NCBI GenBank assembly: GCA_016721185.1
Contig: JADKIP010000012.1
Span: 248,001-312,000 of the forward strand
Source: Candidatus Dechloromonas phosphorivorans
GTDB taxonomy: Bacteria > Pseudomonadota > Gammaproteobacteria > Burkholderiales > Rhodocyclaceae
Reading direction: 5' to 3'
Length of the DNA: 64,000 bases
Each line of letters starts with the position of its first letter. Position 1 is the first letter of the stretch. Below the pieces are notes generated by a model that did no database searches, was not told where the DNA came from, and saw only the letters and a program-made list of their open reading frames with translations. Below, piece after piece: positions 44,299 to 54,316 of the stretch. A program made the translations under genes and the position numbers.

Positions 44299-46077
44299 AT
44301 GGGCGCAAACGCCGACAAGGAATTAAGCAGCAAGGAAGTTTACTGGCGCCTTTTGGGTTACGTGCGCCCTTATCGCTGGGCCTTCATCGTCGCAGTCTGC
44401 TGCATGATTGTGTCGTCCTCACTAGAGCCCGCCCTGCCTGCCTTGTTGAAGTTCATCCTTGATGATGGCTTCGCACAAAACCAGGACTCGTTAGATTGGG
44501 TGTTCTACCCCTCTCTTGTATTCGCCATCTTTCTTGTTCGGGCAATCGTCGGCTTGATCGCCGATTATGCAATGACATGGGTCTCCCAGCACGTCATTGC
44601 CGATCTGCGCAAACGGATGTTTGATGGCCTGTTACGCCTACCCAACAGTTACTTCGCAGACAACCTCTCAGGACGCCTGATTTCCCGTGTCACCAGCGAC
44701 GTCAATGGCGTAGCAAGCACGGCAACGACAGCCATCACCACCTTCGTCAAGGACAGTTTCAGCATCATCGGTCTTCTCGGCTGGCTCCTCTACCTAAACT
44801 GGAAGCTAACCCTGATTACTTTTGCAATTGCGCCGCTCATTGCCATGGCTGTACGTGGTTTCAATGGTCGGGTCCGTAGCCTGGCGCGTGGCCTGCAGGG
44901 TGCTCAAGGCATGTTGACTCAGGTACTGCAGGAAGCCATTGAAGGTCAGAAGGTCATCAAAATATTCGGTGGACAGCACTACGAAACGCAACGATTTGGC
45001 AAACTCATCGATAACCAGCGCCACCTGCAAATGCGCTCGGCGCTGGCGCTCGCCCTTCAAGGCCCGATAGTCCATTTCTTCGTCGCCGTGGCGCTGGCGA
45101 TCATCATGGCGATTGCGCTTTACCAGGCAGGGCACGGTCAGGCCACCGTAGGCAGCTTCGTATCCTTCATCACAGCAATGCTGATGATCCTGGCACCGCT
45201 ACGCCGCTTGGTCGATGTCAATGCGACGATCCAGAAGGGCCTGATCGCCTGCGAAAGTGTCTTTCATGTTCTTGACCAACCCGCCGAAACAGACCACGGA
45301 AAACACCATTTCCCTCGTGCCCGGGGCGAAATCCAGTTTGAAAACGTCAGCTTCAGTTATCCGGGTAACGACCGAAACGTCCTCGACGATTTCAGCTTCA
45401 CGGTCAAACCAGGTGAATGCGTCGCGCTGGTCGGACCCTCAGGCAGTGGAAAGACAACCATTGCCAATTTGCTGCCCCGCTTCTTCGATGTCAACTCGGG
45501 CCAGATACGTATTGATGGCGTACCCATCGCCGATATCCCACTGATCGACTTGCGCAACAATATGGCACTCGTCAGTCAGGATATTGTGTTGTTCAACGAC
45601 ACGATCGCCAACAACATTGCCTACGGCTGTAGTGGCTCGGTCAGCCGGGAAGCGATTACCACCGCCGCCCAGGCGGCCCATGCCATGGAGTTCATCGAAC
45701 GGCTGCCGCTAGGCCTTGATTCGCTAATTGGTGAAAAAGGAGCAAAGCTGTCTGGCGGGCAGCGTCAGCGCCTGGCAATCGCCCGAGCCCTGCTCAAAGA
45801 CGCCCCGATCCTCATTCTTGATGAGGCAACCTCCGCGCTGGACACCGAATCCGAACGCATGGTTCAGGAGGCCTTGGATGAACTGATGGTTGGTCGTGCC
45901 ACACTCGTTATTGCGCATCGCCTCTCAACGATTGAACGGGCCGACCGTATCATCGCGATGAGCAATGGCCGCAACCTAGAAGAAGGCAACCACAAAGAAC
46001 TGCTCAAGGCTGACGGTCTCTATGCCCGCCTTTATCGCTTGCAACGGGAGCAAGAAAACCAAGAGGCGGAAGCTTAA
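44299..46077 (+). CDS. msbA: MsbA-type lipid A/glycolipid ABC exporter
   Basis: A 592-residue half-transporter: six transmembrane helices in residues about 20-310, then an ATPase with Walker A VGPSGSGKTT, signature LSGGQRQRLAIARALL, Walker B ILILDEATSALD and switch His in IAHRLST. The size and order match MsbA, which flips lipid A-core across the inner membrane. ATG 44299 is preferred over TTG 44275. It heads a run of nine same-strand genes for surface glycan assembly. Confidence 0.92.
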   Translation: MGANADKELSSKEVYWRLLGYVRPYRWAFIVAVCCMIVSSSLEPALPALLKFILDDGFAQNQDSLDWVFYPSLVFAIFLVRAIVGLIADYAMTWVSQHVIADLRKRMFDGLLRLPNSYFADNLSGRLISRVTSDVNGVASTATTAITTFVKDSFSIIGLLGWLLYLNWKLTLITFAIAPLIAMAVRGFNGRVRSLARGLQGAQGMLTQVLQEAIEGQKVIKIFGGQHYETQRFGKLIDNQRHLQMRSALALALQGPIVHFFVAVALAIIMAIALYQAGHGQATVGSFVSFITAMLMILAPLRRLVDVNATIQKGLIACESVFHVLDQPAETDHGKHHFPRARGEIQFENVSFSYPGNDRNVLDDFSFTVKPGECVALVGPSGSGKTTIANLLPRFFDVNSGQIRIDGVPIADIPLIDLRNNMALVSQDIVLFNDTIANNIAYGCSGSVSREAITTAAQAAHAMEFIERLPLGLDSLIGEKGAKLSGGQRQRLAIARALLKDAPILILDEATSALDTESERMVQEALDELMVGRATLVIAHRLSTIERADRIIAMSNGRNLEEGNHKELLKADGLYARLYRLQREQENQEAEA

Positions 46078-46079
46078 CC

Positions 46080-47135
46080 ATGCTCGGACTAATGCGGCGT
46101 AATCGCCGCCCCACGCCACTACGTCACCTGGTCAGCCTATTGCATCGGGAACTACCCACGCTTCCCGCTGGGCCATTCGCCACACAACCTCCTTCGCACC
46201 ATATTTTTTCGGCGGGCACCTACACGCCAGTCTTCGCACGACTGGCCGCAGAAACGGCGCTCAAGGCATGCCCGGCCGAATTTCGCCGCGATTTCAGACT
46301 TTACATCCACGTCGATGGTGTTGCCTCATCAGTACGCTCGGGCCTGCTCGCCTGGCTACGCGAAATTCCCGGCGTGGAAGTCACCTACGGCATGTTTGGC
46401 ATCCTCCCCTTCGACCGGATTCCCGGAAAATGGCATCAAGTCATGGTCAATGACGTGGTCGCCCGCTTCCAGGGTGAAAAGCATCTGGCTTTCATCGACG
46501 CAGACCTTTTCGTGCAGGACGATAGCTGGTGGCAACAGTGTCGCCAGCATCTCGATGACGACGTTTATGCCTTGACGGTGGGCTTGCGCCCCAAGAGTAC
46601 GCTGACCCTCGGCGAGCAGCACTACGTGGCAATGAAGACCAACCTCTTTACGCTGAACACCCAGGCCCATCTCGAACTAAACCGCCAACGTTATACGAAG
46701 GACAATCGGGCCCTGGAGTTGCTCCGTCGTGAATTCCCCAAGGGCCAGCTCAACGTCAACGCTGTAGACAGCCTGATTGGCGGCTCCCTGCGTGCACAGG
46801 CTCATGGCTACAAGGTACTGGATGTCGAGGCGGAGGTTCCACACTGCCACATCGGAGGATTCTCACACCTCAAGGCAGGCAAGTTCAAGGACTACCAGAA
46901 TCCCGAGCGGAAGGATTCCGTACGCGGCCTACTGGGTCAGGCCCGCTTTCTGCCCAAAGTTATCGCCTATTTCGATCACCGTGGCTGGGGTAGTTTCGTG
47001 GAGGCGGGCTACCGCCGCGATGTCGGCCAGATGCTAGCCTATATCGACTCGATAGCGCCGCTGCGCGAGATGATGCTGAGCCTCCCTATGACGCCACGCG
47101 AAACGATGTTCGAGACCATCGTCACCAGTCTCTGA
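46080..47135 (+). CDS. Putative GT-A glycosyltransferase, unknown family
   Basis: A 351-residue protein with no family I can name. The pattern is GT-A-like: an N-terminal RLAAETAL helix, HVDG near residue 80, and AFIDADLFVQDD (about 137-148) as the DxD metal site. PHCHIGGFSHLKAG follows near 257. The gene begins 2 bases after msbA and ends 10 bases before the next, so it is in the LPS operon. Confidence 0.65.
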   Translation: MLGLMRRNRRPTPLRHLVSLLHRELPTLPAGPFATQPPSHHIFSAGTYTPVFARLAAETALKACPAEFRRDFRLYIHVDGVASSVRSGLLAWLREIPGVEVTYGMFGILPFDRIPGKWHQVMVNDVVARFQGEKHLAFIDADLFVQDDSWWQQCRQHLDDDVYALTVGLRPKSTLTLGEQHYVAMKTNLFTLNTQAHLELNRQRYTKDNRALELLRREFPKGQLNVNAVDSLIGGSLRAQAHGYKVLDVEAEVPHCHIGGFSHLKAGKFKDYQNPERKDSVRGLLGQARFLPKVIAYFDHRGWGSFVEAGYRRDVGQMLAYIDSIAPLREMMLSLPMTPRETMFETIVTSL

Positions 47136-47145
47136 GACGGCTCTC

Positions 47146-47907
47146 ATGGCAAAACTGTCCGTCTGCCTACTGACCTACAACTCTTCCCGCACGCTTGAGC
47201 GCTGCCTGTTACCGGCGCAGTGCATCGCAGACGAATTGGTCATCATCGATTCTGGCAGTACTGATGGCAGCCTTGAGTTGCTAAATGGGCACGGCCTGTC
47301 AGCGATTTACCGCCCCTATCTGACGCATGCAGACCAGATGAACTTTGCCATCGACCAAGCTGCACACGACTGGGTGCTCTGCCTCGATAGCGATGAGTTC
47401 CTCGATGCTGAGACGCTTGCCGCCATCACGGCACTGAAGCCAGAACTCAAGGATCCGACGATCGGCTACCGCATTCAGCGTTACTGGCATGTCCTTGGTC
47501 GTGAAGTCCAGGCTATCTACCCGGTTTCTTCGCCGGACAAGCCACTGCGCCTATTCAACCGGCGCCAGGTACGTTTCAACGACCAACCCGTCGACGACAA
47601 GGCCGTCGGTGCAAAAACACGGATTGTGCTGCCCGGACACGTCGTTCATGACACCTTCTATTCATTGCACGAGTTATTCAGCAAGCTCAATAGCTATACC
47701 ACCCGCTTGGTCGATCTCCAGAACATACCATCGAGCCTTACCCGCGCCTTCATATCACCTATCTTCGCCTTCCTGAAATGGTATTTCAGCAAGGGAGCTT
47801 GGCGGGATGGCGGTGTCGGTGTTGTGACAGGCGTTTACGCCGCTGGTTACTCATTTTTGAAGTACTTCAAAGCTTGGTGTCGGCACCATCGTTTACCCCT
47901 CAAATAG
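47146..47907 (+). CDS. Family 2 glycosyltransferase (WaaE/KdtX-like)
   Basis: A 253-residue GT2 enzyme. It begins LSVCLLTYNSSRTLERCL and has ELVIIDSGSTDGS and the metal site LCLDSDEFLD, then HVVHDTFYSLHELFSKLNSYTTR, a C-terminal segment characteristic of LPS inner-core beta-glucosyltransferases of the WaaE/KdtX group. It probably adds a hexose to the inner core; the acceptor is not known. Confidence 0.85.
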   Translation: MAKLSVCLLTYNSSRTLERCLLPAQCIADELVIIDSGSTDGSLELLNGHGLSAIYRPYLTHADQMNFAIDQAAHDWVLCLDSDEFLDAETLAAITALKPELKDPTIGYRIQRYWHVLGREVQAIYPVSSPDKPLRLFNRRQVRFNDQPVDDKAVGAKTRIVLPGHVVHDTFYSLHELFSKLNSYTTRLVDLQNIPSSLTRAFISPIFAFLKWYFSKGAWRDGGVGVVTGVYAAGYSFLKYFKAWCRHHRLPLK

Positions 47908-47913
47908 GCATCC

Positions 47914-48831
47914 ATGGCGAAAAACGACAGCCTCGTCATCTTCCGCAAGCAACTTGGCGACGTGCTCTTATTGCAGCCTGCCCTCGCCTTGCTGGCCCAG
48001 CAAGGCAAGGTCTCGCTGGCGACGCGCCCAAACTTCGCCGATCTGCTGGCGCTGATGCCTGGAAACATTTCGTTAGCACCACGCTGGCTACCGTCGGTAA
48101 GCGTCGTTTACTGCCTGGAAGCGCGTCGTGGTGCTCTGGTCTACGCGGCTCAAGCCCTCGGGGCAACCCGCCACCTGCTACTGACTCGTGATAACGCGCC
48201 CTGGTGGCAGACTCTTTTTTTCACCGATATGCGGATTTATCCAGGCGAAACTGCTTATCGTGCAGCGCTGTATTATCAGATGGTCGGCGGCAAAGCTGAG
48301 AATTTCGAGCCACCTCATCTGAAAACTCCACCTCCTGACTGGCAATTGCAAGGACTTCCCGCGGCTTATGGCGTTATTCATCCCACAGCCGCTTGGCAGC
48401 GCAAGGCTTGGGCGCCGGAGCGCTGGATCGAGGCCCTTGCCGGATTGAGTGACGGATTAAAATGGGTAATCAGCAGCGGCCCCGCGCAATGGGAGAAGGA
48501 ACTCGCATCCCGGCTCGCAACAGGTTTGGGCGAACAGGCAATCAATCTGGCCGGACGGACATCCATACGCGAATACCTCGCCTTGCTTGCCAACGCAAAA
48601 CTTACCTTGTGCATAGACGGTTCAGCCAGCCATCTCTCTGCTGCCTTCGGAAAACCAACGCTAACCCTGTTCGGGCCAACCAATCCGCAGCATTGGCATT
48701 GGGCAAGCCCCATCACTCCCTACTTGAGCGCCACCGACTACAGCACTGAAAAGCGTCCACCCGCCGACGCCATTCCAGTTGCTGTGGTACACAAGGCGAT
48801 CGCTGACTTGCTGGAAAAAATTGATGTCTGA
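47914..48831 (+). CDS. Family 9 glycosyltransferase (heptosyltransferase-like)
   Basis: A 305-residue GT9 protein. It begins SLVIFRKQLGDVLLLQPAL, and the C-terminal half has GVIHPTAAWQRKAWAPERW and SRH-like LTLCIDGSASHLSAAFGKPTLTLFGPTNPQHW, the ADP-heptose-binding signature. It probably adds heptose to the LPS core. The next gene overlaps its end by 8 bases. Confidence 0.9.
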   Translation: MAKNDSLVIFRKQLGDVLLLQPALALLAQQGKVSLATRPNFADLLALMPGNISLAPRWLPSVSVVYCLEARRGALVYAAQALGATRHLLLTRDNAPWWQTLFFTDMRIYPGETAYRAALYYQMVGGKAENFEPPHLKTPPPDWQLQGLPAAYGVIHPTAAWQRKAWAPERWIEALAGLSDGLKWVISSGPAQWEKELASRLATGLGEQAINLAGRTSIREYLALLANAKLTLCIDGSASHLSAAFGKPTLTLFGPTNPQHWHWASPITPYLSATDYSTEKRPPADAIPVAVVHKAIADLLEKIDV

Positions 48832-49939
48832 ACCTTGGCTTTACGTTAGTGATGCCAAATTCTCCGGGATTGGTATTGATCTGGTCAGCGAACAGCAGAT
48901 TCTCGCCTTTTCCGAGTCGGCTTGCCCCGTCGATGTCGTTGCCCGCGGCAGCCTCAAACTTCCGCACGTAAATAATTTTCGGCATCCCTTGCCGCCGACT
49001 AAATTATTGTCCTGGCTACCATCGCAGGACTACTATGCGCTGAATAAGCGCTACTTTTCCCACTTGGGCCGTCGCCGCTTCGAACAGGCAGACTATGGCG
49101 GAGTCGTCGCCTGGTCCCGCACAGCGTTGCAGATATTTGAAGCAGCAGCCAAGCGGGGAGTACCACGACTGCTGAACGTCGGCAATTCGCACCGGGATTT
49201 CGATAGTGGCCTCGCGGCTAACGAAACCCCACGCTGGCCACGCATTCCACACACTCGCTACCGCGCTGAATACGAACTCGCCACCTTGATTCTCGTGGCC
49301 TCAGATCAGGCGGCACACAGCTTCCACGTTCAGGGCGTCCCTCCCGAGAAGGTTCGTACCATATATCGTGGCGCCGACACCGAGCGCTTCAGACCGCTAC
49401 CCGACAAGCCAACCCGCCCATTCATCGTCGCCAGTTGCGGCCTGCTTGGCGAACGCAAGGGTACCTATCAATTACTCGGTGCTTGGCGGCGATTGGCCCT
49501 ACCTGATGCCGAACTCTGGTTAATTGGCCATCTCCCCGAAGCCGAAGAGCAAGAAGTACGTGCGATGGCAAGCGCCAACGTGCGTTTTCTGGGATTCCGT
49601 AAGGATCTGCCATCCCTGATACGGCAGGCACATCTACACGTGCTGCTGTCACGCAACGAGGGAATGGCCAAGGTGCTGCTTGAAGCAGCGGCCAGTGGCG
49701 TACCGAACTTATGTACACCTGAAGCGGGCTTACCGCCGGATGCAGAGGGAACCCTGTTTATCAGTGATCGCAATTGCGAAGATGAAGTGTGTGCGGCGAT
49801 AGAAGCTTGCTACCTCGACACTGCTGCCACTGCTCGCCTTGGCCTTGCGGCCCGTCGTATGGTTGAACAGCGCTTCGGCTGGGCAGCGTTCCGAAGCCGT
49901 TTCATGCAGGCCGTCACAGAGGCTTCAAGGACGAAATGA
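48824..49939 (+). CDS. Family 4 glycosyltransferase
   Basis: A 371-residue GT-B enzyme. The start MSEPWLYVSD at 48824 overlaps the previous gene; the extension to 48779 is shadow sequence. The donor-binding half has SCGLLGERKGTYQLLGAWRRL, AELWLIG and LLSRNEGMAKVLLEAAASGVPNL, the GT4 E-x7-E region. The sugar is unknown. Confidence 0.87.
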   Translation: MSEPWLYVSDAKFSGIGIDLVSEQQILAFSESACPVDVVARGSLKLPHVNNFRHPLPPTKLLSWLPSQDYYALNKRYFSHLGRRRFEQADYGGVVAWSRTALQIFEAAAKRGVPRLLNVGNSHRDFDSGLAANETPRWPRIPHTRYRAEYELATLILVASDQAAHSFHVQGVPPEKVRTIYRGADTERFRPLPDKPTRPFIVASCGLLGERKGTYQLLGAWRRLALPDAELWLIGHLPEAEEQEVRAMASANVRFLGFRKDLPSLIRQAHLHVLLSRNEGMAKVLLEAAASGVPNLCTPEAGLPPDAEGTLFISDRNCEDEVCAAIEACYLDTAATARLGLAARRMVEQRFGWAAFRSRFMQAVTEASRTK

Positions 49940-51054
49940 ACCTCCTGTTCGCTTTCCCGGAACCACTGCCCTTACCGCGTGCGCGCAGTGTTCAGGTCGC
50001 CTGGATGACCGATGCGCTATGTGCTGCCGGGGTTAACGTGACGCTGGCTCACGTTCCCTCGCCCGATGGTCATCCGCTGCAACCCATTGGCAAACCCCTG
50101 CCTGCCCGGCTGCGCCTGCTACCACTATCTAACCGCTGGCCGTTTCCGTTCTCCCGTTGGCATTCGGTATCCCGTTTTACCCGCCAGCTTGTCCGGCACA
50201 TCGACACTGCTTCACCCGATGCTATTTTCGTCCGGCACATCAAACTGGCCTATCAGCTACTCAAATTACGTCCTAACACCCCACTGATTTACGAAGCACA
50301 TGAAGTTTTCGCCGCCAACGCGCAGCCGGCCAAACGCCAGAAGCTCGCTGAGCAGGAAGCGTTTGTACTGGCCCACGCGAAGGGTATTGTGCATATTTCC
50401 CGTGCCGTTCAGGAGGCCTTGCATAGCGACTACCTATTCAGTAACCAGGAAATAGTCCTGCACAGCGCAGCCGAAATTCCCAAAGCGCCGGCGATCAAAG
50501 ACTGGGCCAACTGTGCCCGGCACATTGTTTACGCCGGGAGCTTCTTCAGCTGGAAAGGTGTTGACGATCTGATTGATGCCGCCGCCGAACTACCGGGCTA
50601 TCGCATGCTACTGATCGGCGGAGAGCCTGCCGAAATAGAGCGACTGCGCGCCCGGATCGCGCCTACCGGCGCCGAAGTGGTCTTGCTCCCGCGCATGAGC
50701 TCATCGCAAGCCTTGGAATACCTGCAGGAAGCCTGCATCGCAGTGTTACCTAACCGGGCCGAGGGCGTCAGCCATTTCACCTCGCCACTGAAATTGTTCG
50801 AATACATGGGTGCCGGTTGTGCCGTTGTCGCGGCAGACCTGCCGTCGATACGCGAAGTCTTGGGTGACGATGAAGGCCGCTGGTTTTCCCCTGGCTCCCC
50901 GGCCGCCCTCGCCGAAGCAATTCGCAGCCTGGGTGAAGCGCCTGAAATCGCCCGCAGCTGTGGTGCAGCAGCTGCCGTTAAAGCCGGGGAATACACCTGG
51001 CTGGGACGGGCCGAGGCACTACGTCGTTTTATCGATTCCCTGCTGAAAGTCTGA
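49936..51054 (+). CDS. Family 4 glycosyltransferase
   Basis: A 372-residue GT4 enzyme overlapping the previous gene by four bases. N-terminal FPEPLPLPRARSVQVAWMTDAL is the acceptor domain; YAGSFFSWKGVDDLIDAAAEL, MLLIGGEPAE and FTSPLKLFEYMGAGCAVVAADLPSIREVL form the donor site. Part of the LPS operon; the specificity cannot be read. Confidence 0.88.
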   Translation: MNLLFAFPEPLPLPRARSVQVAWMTDALCAAGVNVTLAHVPSPDGHPLQPIGKPLPARLRLLPLSNRWPFPFSRWHSVSRFTRQLVRHIDTASPDAIFVRHIKLAYQLLKLRPNTPLIYEAHEVFAANAQPAKRQKLAEQEAFVLAHAKGIVHISRAVQEALHSDYLFSNQEIVLHSAAEIPKAPAIKDWANCARHIVYAGSFFSWKGVDDLIDAAAELPGYRMLLIGGEPAEIERLRARIAPTGAEVVLLPRMSSSQALEYLQEACIAVLPNRAEGVSHFTSPLKLFEYMGAGCAVVAADLPSIREVLGDDEGRWFSPGSPAALAEAIRSLGEAPEIARSCGAAAAVKAGEYTWLGRAEALRRFIDSLLKV

Positions 51055-51056
51055 GC

Positions 51057-51962
51057 ATGTTCTTTACCGTCTATACGCCGACCTACAATCGCGCAGATTT
51101 GTTGCACCGTGTTTATGACAGCCTGATGACACAGGATGACCGCGACTTTGAATGGCTGATTATTGATGATGGCTCGACCGACCACACGGAAGCGATTGTT
51201 GAACATTGGGCAGCGAAGGCCCCATTCCCGGTACGTTATGTCCGGCAGGCCAATCAGGGAAAGCACATCGCCACCAACCGTGCAGTCGAACTTGCCGCAG
51301 GCGAAATGTTTGTCATCGTCGACTCAGACGACTGGCTCACTACAGGTTCACTTGGCGCAATCCGGCAAGCCTGGTCATCAATCCCCTCGGCTGAACGGGA
51401 TCGCTTCTGCGGCGTTGCAGGCCTTTTTATCGAACCAAACGGCAAGGCATGCACCAAGCGCTTCCCAGAGCCTCATCTCGACTCGAATATGGTCGAGATC
51501 GTCACGGTGCACCAAATAAAAGGCGAAATTTCGATCGCGACGCGAACCGAGATTCGCCGGCGTTTTCCCTTCCCAGAAAATGTCGGGCGCTTCTGCATGG
51601 AAACCTTGGTGTGGAACCGCTTAGCGCAACATTACCTGATCCGCTTTACCAACCAAACGTTCCAGATCAAGGATTATCAGGAACAAGGCCTGACCAAATC
51701 CGGCTTGGCCCGCCGCATGAGCACAGCCCCCGCCGCTTACATTATCCGCAGTCAGGAATTTCTCGGCTTGCAGGGGATGCGCATTCCCTGGCGGCAACGG
51801 CAAATCGCGATGCGGCTGCTGATCTGTGCCTCGCTGCATGCCAATATCGGTTTTTTACAGCAGCTTTCCGAGACGCCTCACAAACTTCTTTGGCTCACCC
51901 AATTGCGCAAAGGATGGCGTGAGTACCGACGCCATCGCGCCACGCTGGATATCGCGACATGA
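51057..51962 (+). CDS. Family 2 glycosyltransferase
   Basis: A 301-residue GT2 enzyme with FFTVYTPTYNRADLLHRVYDSL, WLIIDDGSTDHTE and the metal site FVIVDSDDWL (about residues 83-92), then ETLVWNRLAQHY typical of the family's second half. It begins 2 bases after the previous stop and overlaps the next start by four. Confidence 0.88.
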   Translation: MFFTVYTPTYNRADLLHRVYDSLMTQDDRDFEWLIIDDGSTDHTEAIVEHWAAKAPFPVRYVRQANQGKHIATNRAVELAAGEMFVIVDSDDWLTTGSLGAIRQAWSSIPSAERDRFCGVAGLFIEPNGKACTKRFPEPHLDSNMVEIVTVHQIKGEISIATRTEIRRRFPFPENVGRFCMETLVWNRLAQHYLIRFTNQTFQIKDYQEQGLTKSGLARRMSTAPAAYIIRSQEFLGLQGMRIPWRQRQIAMRLLICASLHANIGFLQQLSETPHKLLWLTQLRKGWREYRRHRATLDIAT

Positions 51963-53044
51963 AGATTGCCATCGTCAATCAGCACCCGACGGATATGCTG
52001 GGTGGCAGTGAAATTCAGTGCGACATAATCGCACGCACGCTCGTCGAATTTGGTCATGAGGTCGATTACATCGCAGTCGGTGGCCACGACTGCGATGCTT
52101 ACGAAGTCCCCTATCGTGTTCGCCCGGTCGCTCGACAGGCCAAAGCGATTGCCGAACAGGTGATTGCCGCCAAGCCAGACGTACTTTACTGGCGATTCAA
52201 CAAACACTGTTTCGCCAAGGCGGCACAACGAATCAAACAAGCCGGTATCCCGATCGTCTTCTCTGTTTCTCATGTGCGCGATGTTTCCCGCTTTTATCTG
52301 CAGCCCGGCACCTGGCGTTCAGGGGGGCTGCGCGGCCTGCGACGCGCACTTAAAGAAAGCTGGCAACTTTATCGGGAGCATCGCGGCTTTGACTATGTCG
52401 ATGCTTTGGTCAGCAACAACCCGGACAACCTCCGTGGGGCAGACATTCCGCTGCAGGCCTACATTCCGAACTCAATGATCACCACCGCGCAGCCGTTCAC
52501 GTGGCCACGTCCGTACTGCCTATGGGTCGCCAACATCAAGGATCGCAAGCAACCTGAAAAGTATGTCGAATTGGCAAGCGCACTGCCTGATCTCGGCGTG
52601 GACTTTCTGATGGTTGGCCAGTTGCAGAGCAAGTCTTACGCTTCAATGCTTGCTAACGGCCCGATCAATTTTCATTATCTTGGCGAGAAACGTCTGGAAG
52701 AAGTTAACGGCATGCTTGCCGGTAGCCTGTTTTTGATCCACACCTGTCATCCAGAAGGATTCAGCAACAACTTTATCCAGGCCTGGTTGCAGGGTAAAAC
52801 CCTGGTCAGCCTGTCTTTTGACCCGGGTGGATTACTGACGAACGAAGGCCTCGGTCTGTATGCCGACAACGACATGGGGAACTTCATCGCCCAAAGCCGC
52901 CAGTTGATTGAATCACCGGATCTTGCCAACCGTATGGGCGAACACGCCCGTATCTATGCAAACAGCCACTTCTCGCCGACAACCAACGTCCGTCAACTGG
53001 AATCCTTATTCAACGAACTCCTCAAAAATCCGGACTGCAAATGA
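51959..53044 (+). CDS. Glycosyltransferase, family 4-like
   Basis: A 361-residue protein starting MKIAIVNQHPTDMLGGSEIQCD, a GT4-type N-terminus. The donor half has LWVANIKDRKQPEKYVELAS, FLMVGQL and HTCHPEGFSNNFIQAWLQGKTLVSL. It overlaps both neighbours by four bases in the same operon. Confidence 0.85.
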   Translation: MKIAIVNQHPTDMLGGSEIQCDIIARTLVEFGHEVDYIAVGGHDCDAYEVPYRVRPVARQAKAIAEQVIAAKPDVLYWRFNKHCFAKAAQRIKQAGIPIVFSVSHVRDVSRFYLQPGTWRSGGLRGLRRALKESWQLYREHRGFDYVDALVSNNPDNLRGADIPLQAYIPNSMITTAQPFTWPRPYCLWVANIKDRKQPEKYVELASALPDLGVDFLMVGQLQSKSYASMLANGPINFHYLGEKRLEEVNGMLAGSLFLIHTCHPEGFSNNFIQAWLQGKTLVSLSFDPGGLLTNEGLGLYADNDMGNFIAQSRQLIESPDLANRMGEHARIYANSHFSPTTNVRQLESLFNELLKNPDCK

Positions 53045-54240
53045 TCCCAGCAAATTCGTGGTGGCGACAGCCAACGTTCTGGAACCAGGCACTCAGCGTG
53101 TTCGTTTCCCTATACATCCTCGGCCTTTTTCTGCCCGGCCTGCCCAAGCTCGAAAATGTCGCGTTGTACGGTGCCGTTCTGATCACCCTGTTCGATGGTC
53201 GCTGGCGATCGGGCCTCCAATGGCTGACCCATCCGCTGATTCTGTTGCTGCTCGCGCTGCTCGGTTGGTTGTTGCTCACGGCAACGCTATCCGATCAGCC
53301 CTTGCTGTCACTCACCGAATACCGGCGCAGTTTCAAGGACTATTTTCTGATTTTTCTACCCCTGATGTTCGTGCTGAGCAATGAGGCCAGCCGTCGTCTG
53401 CTCGCCCGCCTCATCGCTTTCTGGGGTGTGATCATCGTCTGCACAAACGGCGCTCAGTACGTGCACGAATGGTTTACCGATCCGTCGCGCCTGCTGGATG
53501 TCAAGGCCCACCGAGGCTGGGGGCATCCACTGGTTTTCCTGCTGCCCTTTGCGCTGATGGAAATGCGCCTGAGTGCTGGCCGCGTCTCCTGGGCATGGTT
53601 GCTGCTGGCGCTTGTCGAGGCTGCCATGATCATTGCGACCGGCGCACGCGGGGCATGGTTGGCCATGCTTGCAGTCGTTCTGGTCTGGGCAGTGGCCGGT
53701 TTCAACCGCAAGCAATTGCTTCGGCTTGCGGCTGGTGGCTTCGTCATCCTGCTAATTGCCTACTTCGTGCTGCCCACCTTCCTCCTCCGGGCCAAGGTTG
53801 AGCAGGGATTCGACTCCTCTTCACGCACCACTGGCACCTGGGGACCGGCCATCGAGATGATGGATGAGCGCCCCATGCTGGGCTTCGGTTTCGGCAAGGA
53901 CGCTTTTAGTCGGGAATTCAACCAGCGCGCGCCGGAACGCGAATCATGGAGCATCAAACAGTCGATAGGGCCGCACAGTCTTTATCTTGAGGCTGGATTT
54001 GCGGGTGGCTATCCCGCACTGTCTGGCATTATCCTGCTGTTTGGGGCAACACTTGCATACGGTTACCTTGGCTTTGGGCGAAGCAGACTTCAAGAACAGC
54101 GCCTTTTTGTCTTGGCTGCAAGCAGTGCATTCGTCGGTTTCTACCTCACCCGCGGCGCTATGGAGACGATACGCTGGGGCCCAATGATCATCCTGCTCGG
54201 GATAATCGTCAGCGCATCCCGTCCGCCCTCCAGCCAATGA
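53041..54240 (+). CDS. O-antigen ligase/polymerase family membrane protein
   Basis: A 399-residue protein with about eleven hydrophobic segments and the Wzy_C/WaaL pattern: a periplasmic loop with SIGPHSLYLEAGFAGG near residue 310 and ATGARGAWLAM near 200. It probably joins O-antigen or an outer-core unit to lipid A-core at the periplasmic face; polymerase function is the alternative. It is the last gene of the operon. Confidence 0.85.
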   Translation: MIPANSWWRQPTFWNQALSVFVSLYILGLFLPGLPKLENVALYGAVLITLFDGRWRSGLQWLTHPLILLLLALLGWLLLTATLSDQPLLSLTEYRRSFKDYFLIFLPLMFVLSNEASRRLLARLIAFWGVIIVCTNGAQYVHEWFTDPSRLLDVKAHRGWGHPLVFLLPFALMEMRLSAGRVSWAWLLLALVEAAMIIATGARGAWLAMLAVVLVWAVAGFNRKQLLRLAAGGFVILLIAYFVLPTFLLRAKVEQGFDSSSRTTGTWGPAIEMMDERPMLGFGFGKDAFSREFNQRAPERESWSIKQSIGPHSLYLEAGFAGGYPALSGIILLFGATLAYGYLGFGRSRLQEQRLFVLAASSAFVGFYLTRGAMETIRWGPMIILLGIIVSASRPPSSQ

Positions 54241-54272
54241 TCAATCTCTCGAACCAAACACAGTAAGTTTTG

Positions 54273-54316
54273 CCGAGCACTGACGGGGGAGCAATCTCCT
54301 CTCTGTTCGTGCTCGG
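54273..54316. terminator. Hairpin between convergent LPS genes
   Basis: CCGAGCAC at 54273-54280 pairs with GTGCTCGG at 54309-54316 around a long loop that can form an inner stem; there is only a weak T-run. It separates the convergent waaL-type and GT4 genes. Confidence 0.55.
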
